51,464 nt of DNA from Verrucomicrobiota bacterium (GCA_008933025.1 WBXI01000006.1:1-51464); one strand, 5' to 3'. Shown: positions 16,728 to 25,322, counted from the stretch's first letter. The notes: generated from the sequence alone by a model not told the origin. Numbers and translations are program-made.

Positions 16728-18110
16728 ATGAAAAGACTACTCTCCCAGTTGGCGCTCCTCTCGGGGATCGGCCTGCTTGTTGCGCCGACGGCCTGTCAGG
16801 CGACGCCCGCCTTCGCGCGCCAACTCAATGCCCAATGCACGGCCTGCCACACCGAGTATCCCGTCCTGAACGAGTTCGGCCGCTTGTTCAAGGTCGGTGG
16901 CTACACGATGGCCACGGACCAGACGAAGCTGCCCCCGGTGGCGTTCATGGTGCAGGCGGGTTTCACCCACACGCAGGCCTCCGTGCCCGGCGGCGCGGCG
17001 ACGGGTTTCCACGACAACAACAATTTCTCGCTCAATCAGGCCAGCATCTTCTACACGGGACGCCTGTTCGGACCCTATGCCGACCCGCTCTTCGGGCCCA
17101 CTGCGGCGGGGTTCCTCAACAAGATCGGCATCTTTTACCAGCACACCTACGACGGCATCGGGCATTCCTGGGCCTGGGACAACGCCGAAATCCGCTACGC
17201 CGACACCGGCTCGCTCTTCGGCAAGACCGCCAACTTCGGCTTCTATGCCAACAACAACCCGACCATGCAGGACCCCTGGAACACCCTGCCCGCCTGGGGA
17301 TTTCCATTCAGTTCGTCCCCGCTCGCCCCGACGCCGGCGGCGGCCACGCTGATCGACGGCGGCGTCAGCCAGCAGGTCGTCGGCGCGGGGGGCTATGTGC
17401 TGATCGACAACAAATGGTACGTGGACGCGGGCGTCTACCACACCCTCGGCGCCGGATTCCAGCGGTGGATGGGCGTGGACCCCGCCGGCGAGACCCAGAT
17501 CCCGGATCTCGCACCGTATTGGCGGTTGGCCTATACGGGCCGCAACGAAATGGGGACGTCATCCTGGGAGATCGGAACCCACGGAATGGCAGCCAGCACC
17601 TATCCGGGCCGCGATTCGAGCGCCGGAAAGGACCAAATCCTCGATCTGGGAGTCGACACCCAATACCAGACGACGTTCGGCAACAACGACGTCCTGGGCA
17701 TGCTGTCGTGGACCCATGAAAACCAGACTTGGGACGCGAGCCAACCGCTGGCATTGACCACCAATGGCAGGGACACCCTGTGGAAGGCAGCGGCGACCAT
17801 CCACCTGCTCCACGACAAAACTTACGGCGTCGCGGTTCAGTACTTCCTGACGGACGGCAGCAGCGACGCGCTCCTGTACGGCGGCAGCGCCAACGGTTCG
17901 CCGCTCAGCGACGGCTTCGTGTTCGAATTGAACTGGATGCCGCTCAACAAATCCGGCGGCCCGTTCTTCTGGCCGCGGAGCAACGCGAAGTTCACCGCCC
18001 AATATATTCTCTACAACCGATTCGACGGCGCCCGTTCGAACTACGACGGCACGGGTCGGAACGCCTCTGGAAACAACATGTTGTTCCTCGGCGCCTGGAT
18101 TGCCTTCTGA
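16728..18110 (+). CDS. Cyc2-like outer-membrane monoheme cytochrome-porin fusion
   Basis: A 460-residue protein. A signal peptide (about 1-28) is followed by one heme-binding motif, CTACH (Cys37, Cys40, His41), embedded in PAFARQLNAQ-CTACH-TEYPVLNEFGR and then FKVGGYTM. The rest (about 70-460) is a run of amphipathic beta strands with aromatic girdles, ending LFLGAWIAF with a terminal Phe. This order, a single c-type heme then a porin-like barrel of about 400 residues, is the plan of Cyc2, the fused cytochrome-porin of iron oxidisers, and its relatives. The ATG at 16728 starts the signal peptide; the frame's 83 upstream codons are not protein-like. Base composition looks lower in GC than the neighbours. 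The substrate is not deducible: iron oxidation or another outer-membrane electron transfer are both possible. Confidence 0.8.
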   Translation: MKRLLSQLALLSGIGLLVAPTACQATPAFARQLNAQCTACHTEYPVLNEFGRLFKVGGYTMATDQTKLPPVAFMVQAGFTHTQASVPGGAATGFHDNNNFSLNQASIFYTGRLFGPYADPLFGPTAAGFLNKIGIFYQHTYDGIGHSWAWDNAEIRYADTGSLFGKTANFGFYANNNPTMQDPWNTLPAWGFPFSSSPLAPTPAAATLIDGGVSQQVVGAGGYVLIDNKWYVDAGVYHTLGAGFQRWMGVDPAGETQIPDLAPYWRLAYTGRNEMGTSSWEIGTHGMAASTYPGRDSSAGKDQILDLGVDTQYQTTFGNNDVLGMLSWTHENQTWDASQPLALTTNGRDTLWKAAATIHLLHDKTYGVAVQYFLTDGSSDALLYGGSANGSPLSDGFVFELNWMPLNKSGGPFFWPRSNAKFTAQYILYNRFDGARSNYDGTGRNASGNNMLFLGAWIAF

Positions 18111-18301
18111 TCGAGCCGCAACCGCCTTCTTGCGTCGGCTCGCGACTTTTCCCGCGAATGCCGGCAAGCCGGTCGTATCGCCCGCCAAAGGGACGTCCCA
18201 TGGGGTGTCGGTTCCGGGCACCTGGCTCCGCCCGCAGGGAGGCGCACGATTTCACACGGGGTCACGACGAACCCATGGGACTGTCCGGTTCCCGCGTGTC
18301 T

Positions 18302-18319
18302 CCGGGGCGGAATCCCCGG
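18302..18319. terminator. Possible terminator hairpin between convergent genes
   Basis: CCGGGG (18302-18307) pairs with CCCCGG (18314-18319) over a 6-base loop, between the 3' ends of the cytochrome-porin and dnaE2. There is no T-run on either side, so termination is uncertain. Confidence 0.35.
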
Positions 18320-18349
18320 GCCAACCCCCGCGACCCGGCGGCAGTCGCC

Positions 18350-21300
18350 TCACCCGAAGTCGTGCGACGCCGGCGCGTTCATCCGCAGGTCCAGCCACTC
18401 GAACTTCTCCGCCTTCACGTGGATCGTCGCGTGCCGGCGTTGCACCACGCCCTCGCACGCCAGGAACGGCTCGCTCACCAACCGCAACCGCTCCGCCTCG
18501 AACAACGCCGGCGACACGATCAGGTTCGCCACGCCCGTCTCGTCCTCGAGGCTCACGAAACAGATCCCCTTCGCCGTGCCCGGCCGTTGCCGGCAGATCA
18601 CCTGCCCCGCCACCCGGACCCGCCACCCGTCTTCCGCCTGCGCCAGTTGGGACGCCTGCCACACCCCTTCCAGCCGCGGCCGCAACAACGCCATCGGGTG
18701 CGGTCCGGTCGTGAGCCGCAATCCCTCGTAGTCCGCCTCCATCCGTTCCTTCGCGTCCATCCGCGCCAGAGGCACGCCCGACCCGGCGGTACCCGGGCCC
18801 GGCCCGAACAATTCGTCCGGCCGCAGCGCGCGCTCGGCTTCCCACAGCGCCGCCCGCCGGTGTTCCGCCAACCCGTTCAACGCGCCGATCGATGCCAGCG
18901 TCCGCCACTCGTCCGCCGGCAGTTTCACGCGCGACCGCAGGTCGTCGAGCGACGCGAACGGCCGGCGTTCGCGCTCGGCGACGAGTCGGTCCGCCCCGGC
19001 CCGGCGCAACCCCCGGACGCCCGCGAGCCCGAGCCGGAGGTGGCCATCCGGTTCGATGGTGCAATCCGCCGACGAACGCAGCACGCACACCGGCCGCACC
19101 TTCACGCCGTGCCGCTGGGCGTCCTGCACCACCGTGGCGGGCGAGTAGAAACCCATCGGCTGGTTGTTCAGCAGCGCGCAGTAAAACTCCGGCGCCCGGT
19201 GTGCCTTCAGGTAGGCGCTGGCGTAGGCGATGTGCGCGAAGCTGATGGCATGCGATTCCGGGAACCCGTAGAGCGCGAACGATCCCACGGCGCGGACGAT
19301 GCGTTCCGCGGTGTCGTCGGCGACGCCGCGTTCCCTCATCGCGGCGCGGAGCCGGGCCGACACGCGCTGCATCTTCTCGTCCGACCGATGGAAACTGATC
19401 GCGCGCCGCAATTCCTCCGCCTCGGTGCCGCTGAAGTCCGCCATGACCATGGCCATGGAGAGCATCTGCTCCTGGAACAGGGGCACGCCGAGCGTGCGCT
19501 CCAGCACCGGGCGCAACCGCTCGTCGTAGTAGGTCACCGCCTCGGTGCCGTCGCGTCGGCGCAGGTAGGGGTGGGCGAGGTCGCCCTGGATCGGTCCCGG
19601 CCGGATCAATGCCACCTCGACCACCAGGTCGTAGAAACACTTCGGCTTGAGCCGCGGCAACGTCGCCATCTGCGCGCGGCTCTCCACCTGGAACACGCCC
19701 ACCGTGTCCGCGCGCTGCAGCATCGCGAACGTGGCCGGATCGTCCTCCGGCAACCGCGCCAGATCCACGGGATGTCCCCGCTCGCCCGTCAACCGCACGC
19801 AGTCCTGCAGGGCCGACATCATGCCGAGACCCAGCAGGTCCACCTTGATGATCCCGAGTTCCTCGCAGTCGTCCTTGTCCCATTGGCAGACCACGCGGCC
19901 GGGCATGGCGGCATTTTCCAGCGGCACCACGCGGTGCAGGGCATCCTGGCACACGATCATTCCGCCGGTGTGTTGCCCGAGGTGCCGGGGCAACCGCCGC
20001 ATCTGTTGGTAGACCGACACGAACGCGGGCGCGCGCGGGTGGGTCCGCGGCAACCCGGCCTGTTCCATGTGTTCCTCCAGCGCGACCGTGTGCGGGAAAT
20101 CGCCGTGCGAGAACAGCGCCGAGAAGCGGTCGAGCACGTCGGCCGGCAGGTTCAGCGCCTTGCCGATTTCCCGCGCCGCGCTGCGCCCGCGGTAGGTGAT
20201 GACCGTGGCCGTCATCGCAGCGCCGTGCGGGCCGTAGCGTCGGTACACTTCCTGGATCACCCGCTCGCGCCGTTCGCCGCTGGGCAGGTCCACGTCGATG
20301 TCCGGCCACCCCTTGCGTCCCTCGCTGAGGAAGCGTTCGAACAGCACGTTGAACCGGACGGGATCGACCGCGGTGATGCCGAGGCAGAAGCACACCGCGC
20401 TGTTGGCCGCGCTGCCGCGGCCCTGGGCGAGGATGTCGTTCTCGCGGCAGAACCGGACGAGGTCGGCCACCATCAGGAAATAGCCCGCGAACCCGAGTTT
20501 GCCGATCAACGCCAACTCCTTCGCGAGCAACCCGCGCACCTTCTCCGGAATCCCGTCCGGATACCGCCGCCGGGCCCCGGTCCGGGTCCATGCCTGCAGC
20601 ACGCCTTCCATCGTCTCGCCCGGGCCCACCGGGAACCGCGGGAATTCGTACCCCAGATCGCCGAACCGGTATTGCAACCGATCCGCCAACGCCACCGTCT
20701 GGGCGATCGCCTCCGGCACATCCGCGAACAAAGCCGCCATGGCGCGCGGATCCTTGAGGTGACGGGCGTCGTTCGACGCCAGCAACGAGCCCGCGGCATC
20801 GAGATGCGTGTGGTGGCGCAGGCAGGCGAACACGTCGAGCACGGCACGGGCCTCGGGCGTCGCGTGCAACACGCCGTTGGTCGCCAGCAACGGCAGTTTC
20901 CGGGTCCGCGCGAGGTCCACGAGCGCCGCGTTCACGCGGTCTTCCCCCCGCACCCGGTGGCGCTGCAGTTCCACGAAGACGTTGCCCGGCCCGAACGCCC
21001 GCTCCAACCGCCGCGCCGCGTCCGCCGCGCCCTGCATCCCGCCGCCGCCCAGCAACGCCCGGCGCAACGGGCCTTCCTCGTCGCCCGTCAACGCCACCAA
21101 CCCGCCCGCACCCCCGTCGAGTTCGTCCCAGCGGATCCGTGCCTCGCCTTTCGCCGACCGCAGGTGCGCCCGGCTCAACAACCCGCACAGGTTCTGGTAG
21201 CCGCCCCGGTCCACCACCAGCACCGGCACGACCGACCCGTCTTCCATCGCGAGTTCGGACCCGACGACCGGCCGGATGCCGGCCTCGCGCGCGACGCCGG

Positions 21301-21460
21301 CCAACCGGGGGATTCCCTGCACGCCCATGCGGTCGCACACCGCGATGGCGGGCATGCCAAGGCGTGCCGCGGTGTCCGCCAGGGTTTCCGGCAACGACGC
21401 CGCGCGCAGGAAACTGAACGCGCTGCGCGCGTGCAACTCGACGTAGCCCGGCGCTTTCAA
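18350..21460 (-). CDS. dnaE2: Error-prone DNA polymerase III alpha (DnaE2/ImuC)
   Basis: A 1036-residue C-family polymerase. The N-terminal PHP domain starts at VELHARSAFSF. The polymerase core has QGRGSAANSAVCF (about 345-357) and the catalytic acidic segment PDIDVDLPSGERR (Asp386, Asp388, Asp390), with the third aspartate region in IKVDLLGLGMMSALQ. A tandem HhH region and a C-terminal OB fold (about 930-1030, VAGQVICRQRPGTAKG) complete it. The length and the short C terminus are typical of DnaE2 rather than replicative DnaE1. No ATG fits the N terminus; the TTG at 21460, overlapping the ImuB stop as TTGA, is the likely start. It makes up the translesion mutasome with ImuA and ImuB. Confidence 0.95.
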   Translation of the reverse strand: MKAPGYVELHARSAFSFLRAASLPETLADTAARLGMPAIAVCDRMGVQGIPRLAGVAREAGIRPVVGSELAMEDGSVVPVLVVDRGGYQNLCGLLSRAHLRSAKGEARIRWDELDGGAGGLVALTGDEEGPLRRALLGGGGMQGAADAARRLERAFGPGNVFVELQRHRVRGEDRVNAALVDLARTRKLPLLATNGVLHATPEARAVLDVFACLRHHTHLDAAGSLLASNDARHLKDPRAMAALFADVPEAIAQTVALADRLQYRFGDLGYEFPRFPVGPGETMEGVLQAWTRTGARRRYPDGIPEKVRGLLAKELALIGKLGFAGYFLMVADLVRFCRENDILAQGRGSAANSAVCFCLGITAVDPVRFNVLFERFLSEGRKGWPDIDVDLPSGERRERVIQEVYRRYGPHGAAMTATVITYRGRSAAREIGKALNLPADVLDRFSALFSHGDFPHTVALEEHMEQAGLPRTHPRAPAFVSVYQQMRRLPRHLGQHTGGMIVCQDALHRVVPLENAAMPGRVVCQWDKDDCEELGIIKVDLLGLGMMSALQDCVRLTGERGHPVDLARLPEDDPATFAMLQRADTVGVFQVESRAQMATLPRLKPKCFYDLVVEVALIRPGPIQGDLAHPYLRRRDGTEAVTYYDERLRPVLERTLGVPLFQEQMLSMAMVMADFSGTEAEELRRAISFHRSDEKMQRVSARLRAAMRERGVADDTAERIVRAVGSFALYGFPESHAISFAHIAYASAYLKAHRAPEFYCALLNNQPMGFYSPATVVQDAQRHGVKVRPVCVLRSSADCTIEPDGHLRLGLAGVRGLRRAGADRLVAERERRPFASLDDLRSRVKLPADEWRTLASIGALNGLAEHRRAALWEAERALRPDELFGPGPGTAGSGVPLARMDAKERMEADYEGLRLTTGPHPMALLRPRLEGVWQASQLAQAEDGWRVRVAGQVICRQRPGTAKGICFVSLEDETGVANLIVSPALFEAERLRLVSEPFLACEGVVQRRHATIHVKAEKFEWLDLRMNAPASHDFG

Positions 21461-23085
21461 TCCATCGCTCCTTCCACGGTCCAGACGCCGCCCGATTCCA
21501 CCAACCGCAGCACCGTCCCGCCCCGCAGCGACACGTCCCATTCCGCGCGCGACCACCCGTCCGCTTCCCACCAGCGTCCCGAGGCTTCCCACGGCCCCGA
21601 CGCCTCCACGATCCGCCCGCCCGCCACCGTGCACCGCACCGATGCGGGACGCCGGCTGGGATCGGCGCCGGGTTCCACCGGCTTCGCGGCCCCGGCGGAG
21701 GCGACGCCGGGGAATGCCACCACCTTCGCGTCGACCGTGTCCGGCGCTCCGGGCCGGAACATCGGGTCCAGCCACGCCGCGACATCCGCCGGCAGGGGCG
21801 GCCGGAAGCAACGCCACGGGGTGCGCCGCGCCAATTCCGCGGCGCGGCCCTTCGCCGGCGGCGCGTTGTCGAAATCGGGCGGCACCAACCGGAACTGGCC
21901 GGGCCGATGCCCGTCGGAACGCACGGGGCTGCCGACGCGATCGGCACCGACCAACGCGCTGAGGCGCGCGAGGGTTTCCTGGAATTGGTGCGGATCCTTC
22001 AACGCGGCCTCGAACAGGCCGAACTGCCGTTGCACCGGCCGCGCCGGCTCCGCCGAGAGCGTCGCGCCCGTCACCGCCGACTCGGTCCGCACGCCGTCGA
22101 GATGCGTCTGGAGCATCCGGAACAGGACCTCCGCGCGGCGGGTCGGCTGCGGCACGTCCAGACGCCGTTCCCACGCGGCGCCGGATTCCAACCGGAGGCG
22201 CAGCACCAGCACTTCCGCGACCCAGCCGAATGCCGCGAGCCGCGCCTCGAGCGATTCCGCGTGGCGCCGCAGCACGAACAGCAACGGCTCGAGCGTCTCG
22301 ACCGGATGCCCCAGTTCCGCGGTTTCCTCGAAATGTTCCGCCGGCCTGGCCAACCGCAGCGGCCGACGGGCGGTCGTCGATGCCGCCGCAAACAATCCCA
22401 GTGCCTCCAACCCGAGCCGGTCCGCGAGTTCCGCCTGGCCGAGCGCCAGCAAGGCTCCCACCGTGGACACGCCCCATTTCCCGAGGATTTCCAGCACGTG
22501 GGGCGTCGGGTCCAACGCTTCCACCGGCAGCGACGCCACGAACCCCGCGGCGTCCCGCGCCCATGCCACCGGTCCCGCGACGAGCGACGCGGCCGAATTC
22601 ACCGCGGGCCAACGCGCCGCGTGCAGGGCCACGGAAGGCGTCGCGCCGAGACCCACGCGCGCCTGCAGGCCGAGACCCGCGGCCACCGCGTGCAAACGCG
22701 CGCCCCACGCCATGGGCGCCGTGCCGTCGCCCGACCCGCCGCCGCGCCATTCGGACAACCCGCGCAGGTCGAGCGTCACCGTGCCCGGGGAGGTCTGCTC
22801 GAGGTTCGGGGAGAAGCCGAACGCGGCCTGCAGCAACGCGTCCGTCGCGGTCGCTTCCGCGCGCGGCGAACGGTGGCGCACCCCCACGTCGCGGCAGCGC
22901 GCGAGGGCCTGGGGCGCGGTCATGCCGGATGCCACGCCCGCGGCCCGGGCCGGCCCGGTGAGATCCATCACGCGGGGCGTGTCCGACGCCGGATCCACCA
23001 GCACCACGGGACGCGCCCACTCGGCGGGTTCGTGGCGCAACACGGCCTGGAGCGGGAATTGCGGGACGTGGACGACGGCATTCAT
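21457..23085 (-). CDS. imuB: ImuB, Y-family-like mutasome protein
   Basis: A 542-residue protein related to Y-family DNA polymerases. It starts NAVVHVPQFPLQAVL, where active polymerases carry the catalytic Asp (DxDAFF-type), so it should be catalytically dead, as known for ImuB. It has the helix-hairpin-helix little-finger region (ILGKWGVSTVGALLALGQAELADRLG, about 195-220) and a C-terminal extension that recruits DnaE2 and the beta clamp in studied systems. It is separated from imuA by 4 bases and overlaps dnaE2 by 4. Confidence 0.9.
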   Translation of the reverse strand: MNAVVHVPQFPLQAVLRHEPAEWARPVVLVDPASDTPRVMDLTGPARAAGVASGMTAPQALARCRDVGVRHRSPRAEATATDALLQAAFGFSPNLEQTSPGTVTLDLRGLSEWRGGGSGDGTAPMAWGARLHAVAAGLGLQARVGLGATPSVALHAARWPAVNSAASLVAGPVAWARDAAGFVASLPVEALDPTPHVLEILGKWGVSTVGALLALGQAELADRLGLEALGLFAAASTTARRPLRLARPAEHFEETAELGHPVETLEPLLFVLRRHAESLEARLAAFGWVAEVLVLRLRLESGAAWERRLDVPQPTRRAEVLFRMLQTHLDGVRTESAVTGATLSAEPARPVQRQFGLFEAALKDPHQFQETLARLSALVGADRVGSPVRSDGHRPGQFRLVPPDFDNAPPAKGRAAELARRTPWRCFRPPLPADVAAWLDPMFRPGAPDTVDAKVVAFPGVASAGAAKPVEPGADPSRRPASVRCTVAGGRIVEASGPWEASGRWWEADGWSRAEWDVSLRGGTVLRLVESGGVWTVEGAMD

Positions 23086-23089
23086 CGGT

Positions 23090-23773
23090 TCAACCGGCCT
23101 GCTTCGCGTCGCTTTCCGCGCCGTCGACCGCCTCCACCGCGCGCAGCACCTCGAAGCGCACCGACGCCAAGGCTGCCGCCGGGCCGGCATCCAGGGCGTC
23201 CAACCCGAGTCCCGCGGCCACCCGCACCCGCGCCAACGCGGCCCCGGTCATCGACGACGGCGTGACCACCAGCAACGCGGATCCATGGTGCGACAGCAAC
23301 CGGCCGAACCGATGCCAGACGCTCGCGGAAACCCGGCGCAGTTGGAACGCCGGGTTCGCCTTCAGGTCGAGCAGCACGAGCGGAAAATTCCGGTCCCGCA
23401 GGATCAGGTCCGTCGCCTTCAACGCCTCGGCGGCATCCCGGCAACGCACCCACAACAACCGCGCCAGTTCGTCGGGCTCGAGCGCGTCCACGTCGAGGCT
23501 GTCCGCCCCGTCCACCAACGCCACGAACCGGCCGTCGGCCGCCGCCCGGCGCACGATGGCGTGCAGCACCTGCACGGAACCGGAACCCGGTCCGGTACCG
23601 ACCAATTCGGTGAGGCCACCCTGGGGAATCCCGCCACCCAGCGCCCCGTCGAGCGCCGGAACCCCGGTGGGCACCACGGGCGTGGACCGCGGCTCGGGCA
23701 GGCCCAACCGCGCCTGCGGGAGACGTTCCCGGAGGAGACGGCGGAGTTCGACGACGCTGGTAGGGTTGCGCAT
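23090..23773 (-). CDS. imuA: ImuA, RecA-like mutasome accessory protein
   Basis: A 227-residue RecA-fold protein, first gene of imuA-imuB-dnaE2. The N terminus has TGVPALDGALGGGIPQGGLTELVG, followed by a P-loop-like GTGPGSGSV (59-67) in which the usual lysine of GxxGxGK(T/S) is a serine, so ATP binding may be weak or lost. LVLLDLKANPAFQLRR resembles the RecA Walker B region. ImuA regulates or loads the mutasome during SOS-induced translesion synthesis. The ATG at 23773 fits the family N terminus. Regulation by LexA is expected from the family, and a palindrome lies 66 bases upstream. Confidence 0.86.
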   Translation of the reverse strand: MRNPTSVVELRRLLRERLPQARLGLPEPRSTPVVPTGVPALDGALGGGIPQGGLTELVGTGPGSGSVQVLHAIVRRAAADGRFVALVDGADSLDVDALEPDELARLLWVRCRDAAEALKATDLILRDRNFPLVLLDLKANPAFQLRRVSASVWHRFGRLLSHHGSALLVVTPSSMTGAALARVRVAAGLGLDALDAGPAAALASVRFEVLRAVEAVDGAESDAKQAG

Positions 23774-23802
23774 GACACCCAGGGCCGGAGCGATCCGGGA
23801 CG

Positions 23803-23825
23803 GGCACGGTACGCCGCCCCGTGCC
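23803..23825 (-). repeat. Hairpin in the imuA leader
   Basis: GGCACGG (23803-23809) pairs perfectly with CCGTGCC (23819-23825) over a 9-base loop, 30 bases before the imuA start on the minus strand. It could be a leader hairpin or part of the operator region. Confidence 0.4.
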
Positions 23826-23838
23826 GACCGGAACCGAA

Positions 23839-23859
23839 ATCTTGCCACCCCGGTAAGAT
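23839..23859. promoter_or_regulatory. Candidate SOS operator upstream of imuA
   Basis: An inverted repeat ATCTTGCC-N5-GGTAAGAT (7 of 8 pairs match) spans 21 bases, 66 bases upstream of the imuA ATG. Dyads of this size near mutasome promoters are commonly LexA sites, and LexA motifs differ between phyla. I cannot confirm the local LexA consensus. No lexA gene is in this window. Confidence 0.45.
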
Positions 23860-24013
23860 GGCCGCGACCATGCACCCGGGGGTCGGACAACGGCGGTCCG
23901 ATGCCCGGCGGGTGCCGTCGGCCAAACCCAGCGCGGGCCGGGCCGACGCCGGCAAACGTTCGGGACCTGGAATTCTTGTTTCCACATGGCATGCGGACGG
24001 CTAGTCCTCGGGC

Positions 24014-24703
24014 ATGCGATTCGGGCGCTGGACTTTGGCGATCGGCATCGGCGCGGCGGGATTCGGAGCCTTGGCGGTGGCCGACGACGTCCGTGCCGTG
24101 GCCGGCGTGCCGGGTTTCGCCGCCATTGGCATTCTCCAATGGATCGACCCCCCCACGGGGTTGCCCGTCGCGCTGTTCGCGGATCCCTTCGGCCGACTGC
24201 CCGCGATCGTCCAGGACCGGATCGTGATCGGCGACCCCGGCACCGCGGACTTCTCGACGGGACAGGTTCCCCTGCTGGTGGCCAGCGAGGTCCTGCCGGC
24301 GTATTGGGAACAACCTTGCGTCTGGAAGACCGCCCGGCGCGGGCCGGCGGGATTTGCCGGGCGTATGGGCCCGTGGGCAGCGCGGGATTTCGCGGGGATT
24401 CCCGCGACGGACCGGCGCGCCTCGGAATGGGACAATGGATCCGAAGCCCGGGTGGTCTGGTTTGCCGCCGGCAATGGCACCGGTTCCCAGGGTCGGACGG
24501 CACCGGCCGTCGTGTTGGCGCCGCGCGAACTGCACGTCGAAATGCTCGTCGAGCCCGGCCGGGCGTTCGATGTCTTGTCGTCGACCGACGTCGGCGGCCC
24601 CTATGCCGCCGTTTCCCGGGTCATCTCCGGTCCGGACGGGCACCTCGTCTTCACGGTGCCGGTGGTCGACGACATTGGTTTTTTCCGCCTCTTTCCGCTG
24701 TGA
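24014..24703 (+). CDS. Secreted protein of unknown function
   Basis: A 229-residue protein with a signal peptide (about 1-23, ending ALAVADD). The mature sequence lacks recognisable catalytic motifs. Its last third reads FDVLSSTDVGGPYAAVSRVISG and ends DDIGFFRLFPL, a terminal pattern common in verrucomicrobial exported beta-sandwich proteins. Transcribed divergently from imuA and 64 bases before the Hcp-like gene, so the two may be co-transcribed. Confidence 0.65.
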   Translation: MRFGRWTLAIGIGAAGFGALAVADDVRAVAGVPGFAAIGILQWIDPPTGLPVALFADPFGRLPAIVQDRIVIGDPGTADFSTGQVPLLVASEVLPAYWEQPCVWKTARRGPAGFAGRMGPWAARDFAGIPATDRRASEWDNGSEARVVWFAAGNGTGSQGRTAPAVVLAPRELHVEMLVEPGRAFDVLSSTDVGGPYAAVSRVISGPDGHLVFTVPVVDDIGFFRLFPL

Positions 24704-24736
24704 ACGAACCTCCGTCCCCTTTCCCAAAGTCCATTT

Positions 24737-24766
24737 CCGAAGAACACATTCCCGAAGCACACATTC
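24737..24766 (+). repeat. 15-base tandem repeat directly before the Hcp-like start
   Basis: Two units, CCGAAGAACACATTC (24737-24751) and CCGAAGCACACATTC (24752-24766), differ at one base; the second ends one base before the ATG at 24768. A weaker third copy seems to lie at about 24722-24736. The repeat occupies the place of the ribosome-binding region, so its copy number could affect translation. Confidence 0.7.
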
Positions 24767-24767
24767 C

Positions 24768-25322
24768 ATGAAAACCATCCCGCGTCTCTGGATCGTCGGT
24801 TTCCTCGTCCTGCTGCTCCAGGGTCCAGCCGTCCTCGCCCAGTCTTCCGCCACCACCGCCACCGTCCTCCTGACGATCAAAGGCAAGGACGGCGAACTGT
24901 TGGGCGAGGTGACGCAGAAGGGACGCGAGGGACAGCACAGGGTGCTCGCGTTCAACCACGAGATCGCTTCCCAACGCGACCTCTCCAGCGGGCTCCCCAC
25001 CGGCAAGCGGCAGCACCAACCGCTCCGCGTGGTGAAGTACATCAACCGGTCGTCGCCGCTGCTGCTGAATGCGATGGCCAAAAGCGACGTGTTTCCCGAG
25101 GTCACGCTCACCGTGTGGGCGACCGCCGCAACGGGCCTCGAGAACGTGCTGGTCACCTACACGCTCTCCGATGCCCGGATCGTCGATCTCCGCGTCTGGA
25201 TGCCCAACAAACTCGATGCCGCCGCGCAGTCGTACGTGCCCTCCGAGGAGGTCGCGTTTTCCTACTCCACGATCACCGTGACCTATGCCCAGGGGGGCAT
25301 CGTCGGCTCCGACGGCCCCTGA
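24768..25322 (+). CDS. Exported Hcp-like (type VI tube family) protein
   Basis: A 184-residue protein with a clear signal peptide (about 1-24, LQGPAVLAQSS). The mature part matches the Hcp fold: EGQHRVLAFNHEI, the family landmark TGKRQHQPLRVVKYINRSSPLLLNAM, VFPEVTLTVWA, VTYTLSDARIVDLRVWMPN and FSYSTITVTYAQGGI. Classical Hcp forms hexameric rings of the type VI secretion tube in the cytoplasm and has no Sec signal. No other type VI genes are present here. An exported Hcp-like protein is therefore more likely a surface or periplasmic assembly or an effector-like homologue. The ATG at 24768 follows the tandem repeat. Confidence 0.85.
   Translation: MKTIPRLWIVGFLVLLLQGPAVLAQSSATTATVLLTIKGKDGELLGEVTQKGREGQHRVLAFNHEIASQRDLSSGLPTGKRQHQPLRVVKYINRSSPLLLNAMAKSDVFPEVTLTVWATAATGLENVLVTYTLSDARIVDLRVWMPNKLDAAAQSYVPSEEVAFSYSTITVTYAQGGIVGSDGP

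Noticed and set aside
16172-16729. Minus-strand open frame through the cytochrome-porin leader
   Set aside because: No recognisable domain or start context; Arg/Pro/Gly-rich composition typical of non-coding GC-rich DNA.
17729-24004. A 2091-codon open frame on the plus strand
   Set aside because: It runs antisense to dnaE2, imuB and imuA and has Arg/His/Pro-rich, domain-free translation. It reflects GC-rich codon structure, not a gene.
24768-25322. A type VI secretion locus
   Set aside because: Only an exported Hcp-like protein is present; no sheath, baseplate, VgrG or ClpV genes lie nearby.
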